Part shown: piece after piece, positions 53,966 through 61,536 of the stretch
Layout of the letters: each line of letters opens with the position of its first letter
Position numbering within the stretch: position 1 is the first letter of the stretch
From: an uncultured Eubacteriales bacterium
GTDB taxonomy: Bacteria > Bacillota > Clostridia > HGM11514
DNA: 61,536 nucleotides
Assembly: GCA_902492655.1 (NCBI GenBank)
Contig: CABUMF010000011.1
Span: 1-61,536 of the forward strand
Direction: 5' to 3'
Program-made: the position numbers and the translations under genes
The notes under the pieces: model-generated
The model's database searches: none
Seen by the model: the letters and a program-made list of their open reading frames with translations, nothing else
What the model was told of the DNA's origin: nothing

Positions 53966-54862
53966 ATGGCTGCTATTACAGCTCAGATGGTTAAAGATTT
54001 AAGAGAAACAACCGGCTGCGGTATGATGGACTGCAAAAAGGCTCTTACCGAAACAGACGGTGATTTTGATAAGGCTGTTGATTTTCTCCGTGAAAAGGGA
54101 CTTGCAACAGCTCAGAAAAAGGCAGGAAGAATTGCTTCCGAAGGTCTTGTTGACATTTTGGTTGACGGCAATATAGGCGCAATGGTTGAAGTTAACTCCG
54201 AAACCGACTTCGTTGCAAAGAATGCTGAATTTCAGACATTCGTTAAGAATGTTGCCCGTCAGGTTATCGCAATAAACCCTGCTGATACAGAGGCGCTTCT
54301 TGCTTCAAAGTTTATTGATGATGAATCTGTAACAATCAAGGATATGCTTACAGAAAAGATTGCAAAAATCGGTGAAAACATGAACGTTCGTCGTTTTGCA
54401 AGATTTGAAGGTAATGTTGTTGGATATGTTCACATGGCAGGAAGAATCGGCGTTATGGTTAAATTTGACGGCGAAATGACAGATGCTGCCAAGGAAGCTG
54501 CTAAGGATGCCGCAATGCAGATTGCAGCACTCAATCCTCTTTATCTCAGCAAGGACACAGTTCCTGCAGAAGATGTTGAAAAGGAAAAATCAATCATCAT
54601 TGCTCAGATTAAAGAAGATCCCAAGAACGCTTCCAAGCCCGACCAGATCATCGAAAAAATGGTTGGCGGTAAGATTAATAAGTTCTACGAACAGAATTGT
54701 CTTCTCCAGCAGGCATTCGTTAAGGATGACAGCATAACCGTTGAAAAGCACCTCGCTGCAAACGGAATTAAGCTTGTTGATTTCGTTCGTTTTGAAAAGG
54801 GCGAAGGTCTTGAAAAGAAAGTTGATGACTTTGCTGCAGAAGTTGCAAGCATGACTAAATAA
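53966..54862 (+). CDS. tsf: elongation factor Ts
   Basis: EF-Ts recycles EF-Tu by releasing GDP. The 298-residue product has the N-terminal UBA-like domain (MVKDLRETTGCGMMDCKKAL) and the core signature VEVNSETDFVAKN, followed by two dimerisation subdomains. ATG 53966 is used because GGGAGG lies 9-10 nt upstream; an in-frame TTG at 53960 adds two residues only. A terminator follows at 54906-54940. Confidence 0.97.
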   Translation: MAAITAQMVKDLRETTGCGMMDCKKALTETDGDFDKAVDFLREKGLATAQKKAGRIASEGLVDILVDGNIGAMVEVNSETDFVAKNAEFQTFVKNVARQVIAINPADTEALLASKFIDDESVTIKDMLTEKIAKIGENMNVRRFARFEGNVVGYVHMAGRIGVMVKFDGEMTDAAKEAAKDAAMQIAALNPLYLSKDTVPAEDVEKEKSIIIAQIKEDPKNASKPDQIIEKMVGGKINKFYEQNCLLQQAFVKDDSITVEKHLAANGIKLVDFVRFEKGEGLEKKVDDFAAEVASMTK

Positions 54863-54905
54863 TTTAATTAGAATAATATCCCCATAAAGTGGGGAGATAA
54901 TACTG

Positions 54906-54940
54906 ACAAACCCACCCGAAAACGGTGGGTTTGTTCTTTA
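54906..54940 (+). terminator. terminator of rpsB-tsf
   Basis: ACAAACCCACC pairs with GGTGGGTTTGT, followed by TCTTTA. It is 43 bp after the tsf stop. Confidence 0.85.
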
Positions 54941-55159
54941 ATGCGAAGAAAACAGTGCAGACCGGTTAGCTTTTCCGCTCGTTATATGCGCTACAAAAGA
55001 GAAAGTTTGCTTAATAGCATAAAAGTATTTAATTTTATGAAAACAGCCGTATAACGAATTTTCGCACTATATAATTCTATGTTTTTTGCTTTCATACGTA
55101 TATTTTTTTAGGCTTTATAAAGCTTCGCTTTCTTATGCAAAAATTCTTATGCAAAAACT
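54941..55159. other. gene-free AT-rich spacer
   Basis: No reading frame with coding character is seen. It contains the repeated string TTCTTATGCAAAAA (about 55131-55144 and 55145-55157) and scattered TA-rich -10-like boxes. A small RNA cannot be excluded, but no structure supports one. It lies between two terminators. Confidence 0.4.
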
Positions 55160-55196
55160 AATGCACGGTGCCTTCGCACCGTGCATTTTGTTTTTT
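55160..55196. terminator. terminator between tsf spacer and solute-binding gene
   Basis: A 12-bp stem (AATGCACGGTGC / GCACCGTGCATT) with a CTTC tetraloop has T residues on the plus side and an AT tract on the other. It lies 7 bp past the minus-strand solute-binding protein stop, so it can end that transcript. Confidence 0.8.
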
Positions 55197-55203
55197 GATT
55201 ATC

Positions 55204-56664
55204 TTATTGAGCTTCCTTCCATGCGGCATACTGCGCATCGATTTCATCTTTAATTATATCAATACCTGCTTTTTTAAGCTTTTCCTGGCTTTCTTCATAT
55301 ACAGCTTCATAGTCGCTGTAGAGGCCTTTTGAAAGTCCCTTGTATTCTTCATTAACAGCTACACAGTTGGAAATTTCTGTTTCAACAGGTTTTCTGTCAA
55401 ACGAGAATCCGATATTAGGATCAATTTTTGAGGTATCGTTTTCTTCCTTTGTCTTTTCCCATACATCATCGCTGTATTGAGGTGCAAGGTAAGCAAGGAA
55501 CTGGCTTCCGATAAGGTATTCGGAAACATAATAGTTGTCAGCATTTCTGTTCATTCTCTTAGGATTATCAGGATCTTTTGTGAAGTCTCTTCCTTCAATA
55601 CCGTAGCATAAGAGATTAAGCAAATATTCGTCTTCATGAACAAGCTGAACGAGCTTTAATGCTCTTAAAGGATTTTTGCAGTTATAGCTGATTGCAGAAA
55701 GTGTTGATTGAACCGAAGTTCTTGAAATAACTCTGTCACTTATCGGAATCTGGCAAACCTCATAGCCGTAGGACATATTTGCCTTTTCTTCACTGCCTGC
55801 CATATATCTGTCATATCGGCTGAAAAGTCTTCCTGCATTTCTGTATTCAGTTTCGCCGGCGAAGGTTCCGATATCTGCAGGGAAGAATCCCTTTTCATAC
55901 CATTCTCTCATTCTCTTGTAAAAATCAAGACCAAAATCCTTTTCATCGGATCTGTCGGTAATAGTACCGTCATCATTCATATATAAACCGGCAACGATTT
56001 CCTGCTTGATGGTTTCGCCGATTCTGTTTCCTTCGGTTGCAATAAGAAGCGAATCAGGCTCTCCGTCACGAACTATCTGATAAACATCAGTCAGGTCATC
56101 GGTTGATTTAACCTGTGTATACGGATCTATTCCGTATTTTTCGCAAATATCCTTTTTGAACCACATTCCCTTTTGCACGTGCATTACCTGTTCAATCGGA
56201 ACGCCGTAAATATGTCCGTTAACCTTACAAGCATCCCATAACTCATCCTTGTAATGAGACTTCAGATCAGAAAGTTCAGGAAGATCAAGGTAATCCTCAA
56301 TTGGCAAAAAAGCATTCTTTGAAACATTAGCTTCAAAGTTATTTGCCCACTGTGATGTCCAAATAATATCGCAATCCTCACCGGAAGCGGCAGCAAGCTG
56401 AACCTTTGATTCGTAGTCACCGGGTTCTATGCATTGAAGATCAAGCGTAACATTAAGTTTTTCTGCAAGGTATTCATTTGCCTTTTCCATTACTTCTTTA
56501 AAGCCGGCAGGCTCTGAGTAACGAATAAACCATACAAGATTAACATGCTCTGTTTCATCGTCTTTTACAAGACCATCTGTCTTTTTTTCAGCATTACCGC
56601 CACAAGCACAAAGCGAAGCAGCAACCGCAATACATAGGATTAATGAAATTAACCTTTTTTTCAT
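55204..56664 (-). CDS. ABC transporter solute-binding lipoprotein (sugar type, DUF3502-like)
   Basis: A 486-residue family 1 extracellular solute-binding protein. The signal ends in a lipobox (SLCAC) with the lipidated Cys at about 21. The N-terminal lobe carries VNLVWFIRYSEPAGFKEVME and a DIIWTSQWANNF strand; the C-terminal half (about 340-485) resembles the DUF3502 region of LplA-type proteins that bind oligosaccharides. It starts 26 bp after the beta-helix gene on the same strand, so both share a transcript. The two permease genes that normally follow are absent, and a terminator sits right after it. It may pair with permeases encoded elsewhere. Confidence 0.85.
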   Translation of the reverse strand: MKKRLISLILCIAVAASLCACGGNAEKKTDGLVKDDETEHVNLVWFIRYSEPAGFKEVMEKANEYLAEKLNVTLDLQCIEPGDYESKVQLAAASGEDCDIIWTSQWANNFEANVSKNAFLPIEDYLDLPELSDLKSHYKDELWDACKVNGHIYGVPIEQVMHVQKGMWFKKDICEKYGIDPYTQVKSTDDLTDVYQIVRDGEPDSLLIATEGNRIGETIKQEIVAGLYMNDDGTITDRSDEKDFGLDFYKRMREWYEKGFFPADIGTFAGETEYRNAGRLFSRYDRYMAGSEEKANMSYGYEVCQIPISDRVISRTSVQSTLSAISYNCKNPLRALKLVQLVHEDEYLLNLLCYGIEGRDFTKDPDNPKRMNRNADNYYVSEYLIGSQFLAYLAPQYSDDVWEKTKEENDTSKIDPNIGFSFDRKPVETEISNCVAVNEEYKGLSKGLYSDYEAVYEESQEKLKKAGIDIIKDEIDAQYAAWKEAQ

Positions 56665-56690
56665 ATTGTTACCTCCTTAAAATTTGGATA

Positions 56691-59183
56691 TTAAAATTTA
56701 GATACTATATCTGAAACCGCTTGGGCATCCTCATCCGTTACGATTTCACTGTCACTAATAACTATAAGACCTCTTGCATCCCAGAATACCTCTTTTCCGA
56801 GAGCTTCAACAACTGCACGCAAAGGAAGCATTGTTCTTCCGTCAATAATTTGTGCGGCGGTGTCAAGTGTAGATGTTTCTCCATCCACAGAAATTTCTGC
56901 CTTATCTATATAAAGCTCAATTGTACTGTCGTCCTTTTTAACGGTAACCTTTTTGGTAGCGTCATCCCAGGAAACATCAGCACCGAAGGATTCGGCAATA
57001 AATCTTACGGGAACCACTGTTCTGTCATTTACTATCATAGGCGGAACATCAATCGGTGATTTGCTTCCGAAAACATATGTTTCGAGTTTGTTTATCATAA
57101 GAGCTACTGAATTTTCCAAAACGCTGTCAGCGGTCTTTTCAGGAGCCTTTTCTTCAACGCCTATTGCCTTGAAATCAATCTTTTCAAAATCGGGAAGCTT
57201 TGTGAATACTTCACTATCATCCTTAAGTGTGAGATCTCCGCCCTTGTAGTCAACAAAATCCGAAGGCTTAACCGCAACATCTTCCTGGAACTCACCGTAT
57301 AATTTAACATCATTTACAATGTCGTAGTTGGGAATATTGTATGACAAATTTCCTTTAATAACATTATACTTGGGAAGCTCGGGCTCATCGTTTAAGATGT
57401 TTGCAAGCTCAGGATATTTTTCCTTCCATATACCTGTATCGTAAGGAAGTGCCTTAAGTTTGGTTCTTATTTCACTTCCCTCTCCGCATTGGCCCTCTTT
57501 GATTCCTCTTTCGTCAAATACAAAGGGTTCTTGTGCTTCAAGTACGATATTGTTTACGAAGGTATTGTATCTTCCGCCACCGTAAAGTGCAACCGAAGGT
57601 ACATTCTTGATTATATTTCCGTGAACATTTGCTGACGAGAACTGGTCATCAAGATAAATTGCCTGAACCTTCATTCCGGTTGTTGTATTGATGATTTTAA
57701 TGTCATGAATATAGTTGTAACGAACTTCATTTCCTCTGGAAGACCACTCGCGTCCTGCATATATTGCACCGACATCGGCTGTATCCTTGCACACCTCGGA
57801 AATTTCATTGTATTCTATAATGTTATCGTTTCCGCCGAACCAAATTGCAATATAGGGGCCATCGTTAATTTCGTTATGCGCAACCTTGTTGCCCACACCT
57901 CTGATCCAAAATGCGGGAGCGCTTGTAGGTTTAATTCTCGCAAATCCCTTAACTGTGCAGTTGGTTATTTCACTTCCACCGGGAATAAGCTTTGCTACAT
58001 CTCCCGATTCAATGTACACAGCTCTGTAGCCAACCTCTGTAAATGCACAACGGTCAACCTTTGTTTCATAGCTTGTAAGGGAATTAACTGCAGTGTAGCT
58101 TATTTCATTAAATGTGCACTCTGAAACGGTGACATTTTTACTGTCGTTAATTTTTACTCCCATATCAAGTGATTTTTCAAATTTTATGCCTTGAATTTTA
58201 ACATTTTCGGCACCATTTACACAGATAAACGGCTTAGCGTATGTAATAAATTCAACAACATCCGAAGCCTTCATTGTTTGTTCGGGGTAAATGTAGAGGA
58301 TACCGGAATTTCTGTCGATATACCATTCTCCGGGAACGCTCAACTCTTCAAGAAGATTATAAAAATACAATCTTCTGTCTTCGGTAACGCAGAAATAGCT
58401 CGGATACTCCGTTGAAACAGTATTGGAATTTTCAAAATCAATCTTTGCGGAAAGATTTGCTTCTGCCCAATCGTACATAAAATATCCGAAAACCCACAAA
58501 TCTTCTGCCTTGGTCCATTTGGAAAGGCGGCTGTCGGATACTTGGAACTTCATGCCCTGACCTTTGTAATCAGCTATCGTGGCACCTGCAGGCTTTTCAC
58601 GGAGATTTGGTCCCGATTCGATTACCTTTGAGATATAAAGATAGTCCTTATCGGGATAACGAGCAAGCACCTGACGTTTTCCGTTCACTATAAGCTGAGG
58701 ATTCATGGGAGTATCACCGTAAGCGAACCCTGACATATTAATTGTACCAAATTCGGTAACGCCCAAATCATTAAGATTTACAGCAACAACCTTTTCCTTG
58801 GCAGTTTTATCAATTATTCTGTCGAGGATTTCGGTATCTGTAACCTTCTTGAACTTTGTTGCATCAAGCTGCGTTGCACCGGTAAGTACAACATTTGCAC
58901 CGGGTTGCGCCTTAACCGTAATGTTATTCTTGGTTATTTCAGCGCTATCCGAGACAGTATATGTACCGTCCGAAATGATTATGGTAGCGCCTTCACCGGC
59001 AAGTTCACAAGCTTTTTTCAGCGTTGCCACCGGATTTTCTCGCGTACCGTCTGCTGAATCCGAACCGGTCGTGGAAACATAAATCTCTCCTCCCGACGCG
59101 GACACTGCACCGAAGCTTGCAAAAACCGATACGGCAATCGCAAGCACCAACATAATTGCTAAAATTTTCTTCGTAGCTTTCAT
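56691..59183 (-). CDS. secreted right-handed beta-helix protein with stalk domain (GH141-like)
   Basis: An 830-residue exported protein. Signal peptide 1-30 (ends GAVSA). Beta-helix about 33-690 starts EIYVSTTGSDSADGTRENPV and has GYFMYDWAEANLSAKI, PGEWYIDRNSGILYIYP, DVGAIYAGREWSSRGNEV and AIYLDDQFSSANVHGN. A copper-amine-oxidase-like stalk domain fills about 699-815 in two halves (DRTVVPVRFIAESFGADVSW; GRTMLPLRAVVEALGKEVFW). ATG 59183 has AAGGAG upstream; a 26-codon extension overlaps the promoter. The promoter carries the shared TTTGATAY pair. It is divergent from a paralogue at 59426 and followed by a solute-binding protein. Probable polysaccharide-degrading enzyme. Confidence 0.8.
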   Translation of the reverse strand: MKATKKILAIMLVLAIAVSVFASFGAVSASGGEIYVSTTGSDSADGTRENPVATLKKACELAGEGATIIISDGTYTVSDSAEITKNNITVKAQPGANVVLTGATQLDATKFKKVTDTEILDRIIDKTAKEKVVAVNLNDLGVTEFGTINMSGFAYGDTPMNPQLIVNGKRQVLARYPDKDYLYISKVIESGPNLREKPAGATIADYKGQGMKFQVSDSRLSKWTKAEDLWVFGYFMYDWAEANLSAKIDFENSNTVSTEYPSYFCVTEDRRLYFYNLLEELSVPGEWYIDRNSGILYIYPEQTMKASDVVEFITYAKPFICVNGAENVKIQGIKFEKSLDMGVKINDSKNVTVSECTFNEISYTAVNSLTSYETKVDRCAFTEVGYRAVYIESGDVAKLIPGGSEITNCTVKGFARIKPTSAPAFWIRGVGNKVAHNEINDGPYIAIWFGGNDNIIEYNEISEVCKDTADVGAIYAGREWSSRGNEVRYNYIHDIKIINTTTGMKVQAIYLDDQFSSANVHGNIIKNVPSVALYGGGRYNTFVNNIVLEAQEPFVFDERGIKEGQCGEGSEIRTKLKALPYDTGIWKEKYPELANILNDEPELPKYNVIKGNLSYNIPNYDIVNDVKLYGEFQEDVAVKPSDFVDYKGGDLTLKDDSEVFTKLPDFEKIDFKAIGVEEKAPEKTADSVLENSVALMINKLETYVFGSKSPIDVPPMIVNDRTVVPVRFIAESFGADVSWDDATKKVTVKKDDSTIELYIDKAEISVDGETSTLDTAAQIIDGRTMLPLRAVVEALGKEVFWDARGLIVISDSEIVTDEDAQAVSDIVSKF

Positions 59184-59217
59184 GGATTTCGCTCCTTCTT
59201 GTATTTTTATGGAACTT

Positions 59218-59305
59218 ATTATATCACAAGTACAAAGCAAAATAAATATCATATTCCGCAATGTTTTGCAGTGCGTGGTTACTTTAATAATTCAATCAAG
59301 TATCA
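59218..59305 (-). promoter_or_regulatory. promoter with paired TTTGATAY operator, copy 3
   Basis: On the minus strand distal TGATAC (59305-59300) and proximal TGATAT (59251-59246) are 54 bp apart. The proximal site ends on the first base of TTTATT (-35, 59246-59241), with TATAAT (59223-59218) after 17 bp. The geometry equals copies 1 and 2. Flanking half-sites read TTGCG rather than TTGTG, with two extra bases before the core. Confidence 0.7.
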
Positions 59306-59361
59306 AATGACGCAATTACGGACAAATTAAGCATTATTGCATTTAAAGTCAAATTTATCTA

Positions 59362-59390
59362 TTGACTTAATTGTTTTTATGTGATAGAAT
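59362..59390 (+). promoter_or_regulatory. promoter of beta-helix gene 59426
   Basis: TTGACT (59362-59367), 17 bp, TAGAAT (59385-59390). The distal site of operator copy 3 lies about 57 bp upstream of this -35, so one regulator could affect both divergent genes. Confidence 0.6.
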
Positions 59391-59425
59391 ATCTTTTGTA
59401 AAATTATTTTTTAGGAGGCTTCGAA

Positions 59426-61536
59426 ATGAAGAAAATTCTCGCAATGCTTCTTGCGCTTACGATGTTTTGTTCTTTTATGACCGTTACATCATTTGCGGAA
59501 GATGCAAAAATCCAGGCTACTATTATTAAAGTAGGCGAAAACGAACAGTATAAAACGGTTGCTTCCGCAGTTGAGGCTGCAAGAGCTATCGAAGGTACTG
59601 TTGTAATTGAGCTTGCAGGCGGTCATTATGACATCCCCGAAACAATAGCTCTCACTTCCCAAGACAACAATCTTGTAATCCGTGCAAAAGACGGCGAAAA
59701 GGTTGTTTTGGGCGGAGGTCACGATATTGCTTATTCAGATTTCAAAAAGGTAAGCGATAGTGCTGTTTTGGACAAGCTTTCCGAAAACTCGGCAAAGAGC
59801 AAGCTTGTATCCGCTGACCTTAAAGCACTCGGAATTACAGAGTTAGGTCAGATTCAGACATGCGGATTCGGTCTTACATCGAACTACGCTCCCACACTTA
59901 CATACAACGATCGTTATCTTACAATCGCTCAGTATCCTAACGGTAAGGATTACCTTTACACAGGCGAAATCGTCGTAAACGGTGCCAATTCCGAAAAAAA
60001 GGAAGACGGCTCAAAGGAAATTCAGTTTAAGGTTAAGGATACCGCAAGATGGAAAAAGTGGGCGAATGCAAAAGACATCTGGGCTCTCGGTTTTTATGTT
60101 CATGACTGGGCAGAATCCATTACACCTGTAACCATTGCAGAAGACGGTGTAATTACTTCAGGTTCTTGCTATACGCCTATCGTTACCGACAGACGCGTTA
60201 AGTTTTTCAATCTTCTTGAAGAAATTGACCAGCCCGGCGAATACTACATCGACAGAGAAGCAGGCGTTCTTTACATGATTCTCCCCGAAGGCTTCAAAGC
60301 AGGCGAATCTTTGGTATTCAGCGCTCATGACAAGGATCTCTTTACTTTGGAAGGCTGCGAAAACATTACCTTCCAGGGACTCAGAATAGAAGGAACTACC
60401 GAACGCGGTATTTACGGAAATGAATGTAATTCAATCACGGTTGATGCTTGCGAATTTACGGCAATCGGCAAGGACGCTGCCAAATTTGAAAAATCAATGA
60501 AGTGCTCGATCGTAAATTCCTATGCACATGACATCGGTTCTGCAGGCTTTACCGTTAACGGCGGTGACGAAGAAACTCTTACAAAGTCTGAAAATGTTAT
60601 CGAAAACTGCCATGTTGAAAGATTCATGCAGTATAAGAAAACTTATGCTCCGGCTGTAACTATGAGCGGCGTAGGCAACACAATAAGACACTGCGAAATC
60701 AACGACGGTCCTCATGAAGGCGTTACCTACAGCGGTGTTTACAACATTTTTGAATACAACAATGTTTACAGGGTTTGCACGGATACTTCCGACTGCGGTG
60801 CTATCTACACCGGTAGACACTGGGAAGACAGAAACAACGAAATCAGATACAACTATTTCCATGACCTTGAAATGATCAACGCTACAACATCCTACGAGAT
60901 GCAGGCAGTATATCTTGACGATATGCATTCTTGCACATTCGTTTACGGAAATGTATTCTACAAGGTTGATTCCATCGCTCTTTACGGCGGCGGACGCGAC
61001 AACACATTTATAAACAACATGATGCTCGACAGCAAAAAGCCTTTTGTTATGGACGCAAGAGGAACAACCTGGATGGATACGGGTTCCGGTAGCCAGATTT
61101 ACGGATTCCTTATGGATTCTCCTTGGAAGACAGAGCTCTGGCAGAAGGAATTCCCGACTCTTGCAACGGTTCTCGAAAACAAGCCGAAGGAACCTGTAGG
61201 AAACATCATTAAGGACAACATCATTTACAACACACCTTCCATGGACATCAATCCTCTCGTTAAGGAAAACGGTACTGTTGAGGATGCTGTTGAAGTTAAG
61301 CCCGCCGATTTTGTTGAATACGGCAAAGACTTTACTCTTAAGGATGACAGCGAAGTGTTCACAAAGCTTCCCGATTTCAAGAACATTGCGTTTAACGAAA
61401 TCGGAAGATATGATTACGAAATCGTTAACAAGTGGGTTGATAACGGAACTGAAGTTCCCGCTCCCGCTCCCGTAGAAGAAAAAATCAAGGTTATCGTTAA
61501 CGATGAGCCCGTTGTATTTGATGTAGCTCCCACGAT
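59426..61536 (+). CDS. secreted right-handed beta-helix protein (GH141-like), partial at window end
   Basis: The frame is open to the last base, so 703 codons are visible and the stop is outside. Signal peptide 1-23 (ends SFAEDA). The beta-helix starts KVGENEQYKTVASAVEAA and has GFYVHDWAESITPVTI, PGEYYIDREAGVLYMILP, DCGAIYTGRHWEDRNNEI and AVYLDDMHSCTFVYGN; the two acidic sites are 42-43 residues apart. The last residues, IKVIVNDEPVVFDVAPT, begin a copper-amine-oxidase-like stalk domain like that of the divergent paralogue. AGGAGG (59413-59418) is 7 nt before the ATG. It is a close relative of the 56691 and 49392 proteins. Confidence 0.82.
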   Translation, partial: MKKILAMLLALTMFCSFMTVTSFAEDAKIQATIIKVGENEQYKTVASAVEAARAIEGTVVIELAGGHYDIPETIALTSQDNNLVIRAKDGEKVVLGGGHDIAYSDFKKVSDSAVLDKLSENSAKSKLVSADLKALGITELGQIQTCGFGLTSNYAPTLTYNDRYLTIAQYPNGKDYLYTGEIVVNGANSEKKEDGSKEIQFKVKDTARWKKWANAKDIWALGFYVHDWAESITPVTIAEDGVITSGSCYTPIVTDRRVKFFNLLEEIDQPGEYYIDREAGVLYMILPEGFKAGESLVFSAHDKDLFTLEGCENITFQGLRIEGTTERGIYGNECNSITVDACEFTAIGKDAAKFEKSMKCSIVNSYAHDIGSAGFTVNGGDEETLTKSENVIENCHVERFMQYKKTYAPAVTMSGVGNTIRHCEINDGPHEGVTYSGVYNIFEYNNVYRVCTDTSDCGAIYTGRHWEDRNNEIRYNYFHDLEMINATTSYEMQAVYLDDMHSCTFVYGNVFYKVDSIALYGGGRDNTFINNMMLDSKKPFVMDARGTTWMDTGSGSQIYGFLMDSPWKTELWQKEFPTLATVLENKPKEPVGNIIKDNIIYNTPSMDINPLVKENGTVEDAVEVKPADFVEYGKDFTLKDDSEVFTKLPDFKNIAFNEIGRYDYEIVNKWVDNGTEVPAPAPVEEKIKVIVNDEPVVFDVAPT

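Noticed and set aside
54941..55159. tRNA or small RNA gene in the tsf-downstream spacer
   Set aside because: No cloverleaf, no T-arm sequence and no promoter-terminator pair could be supported.

Overview
The window looks like a chromosomal segment of an anaerobic, low-GC Gram-positive bacterium of the class Clostridia. It carries sporulation genes (a SpoIVFA/SpoIVFB pair and a SpoVAF-type GerA protein), the oxygen-sensitive NrdD/NrdG ribonucleotide reductase, a second glycyl radical enzyme, S-layer homology (SLH) domains, and Firmicutes gene orders such as asp23-fakA-recG and rpsB-tsf. The many secreted plant-polysaccharide proteins suggest a fibre-degrading gut or rumen organism. Genus cannot be judged from the sequence. 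No tRNA, rRNA, CRISPR array or prophage was recognised.

Layout. 1-1.7 kb: the end of infB, rbfA, a leucine-rich-repeat lipoprotein and a YbaK-type deacylase. 1.7-6.4 kb: a glycyl radical enzyme, its radical-SAM activase and an AraC regulator, flanked on both sides by relics of an IS1182-like element and by two identical 29-bp hairpins. 6.5-12.9 kb: a secreted stalk-domain protein, a SpoVAF-like protein, a DMT transporter and nrdDG with an NrdR box. 13-26.8 kb (minus strand): GH3 beta-glycosidase, xylose isomerase, AraC regulator, lgt, two M16 peptidase-like proteins, two radical-SAM-associated proteins, spoIVFB, spoIVFA, hemW and a CE15-like esterase. 27-35 kb: DMT transporter, a MITE-like element, a SPOR/TPR lipoprotein, uxuA, recG, fakA-like, asp23 and an amidohydrolase.

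35-61.5 kb is a polysaccharide-utilisation region interrupted by housekeeping genes (rplJL, a patatin-like lipase, rpsB-tsf). It holds two giant secreted proteins built from copies of one unassigned about 210-residue module, one of them SLH-anchored with a beta-helix domain; a cytosolic DUF6259-like protein; three further beta-helix (GH141-like) proteins; and an orphan solute-binding lipoprotein. The last beta-helix gene runs off the window end.

How they fit together (inference): extracellular beta-helix enzymes and surface proteins would attack pectin or glucuronoxylan. CE15, GH3, XylA and UxuA would handle glucuronoyl esters, xylo-oligomers, xylose and the glucuronate/galacturonate branch. 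The most striking signal is regulatory. Three promoters (35.3, 38.1 and 59.2 kb) share the same two-site operator, TGATAC then TGATAT 53-54 bp apart, with TGATAT exactly 22 bp before the -10 box. This defines a local regulon of polysaccharide genes.
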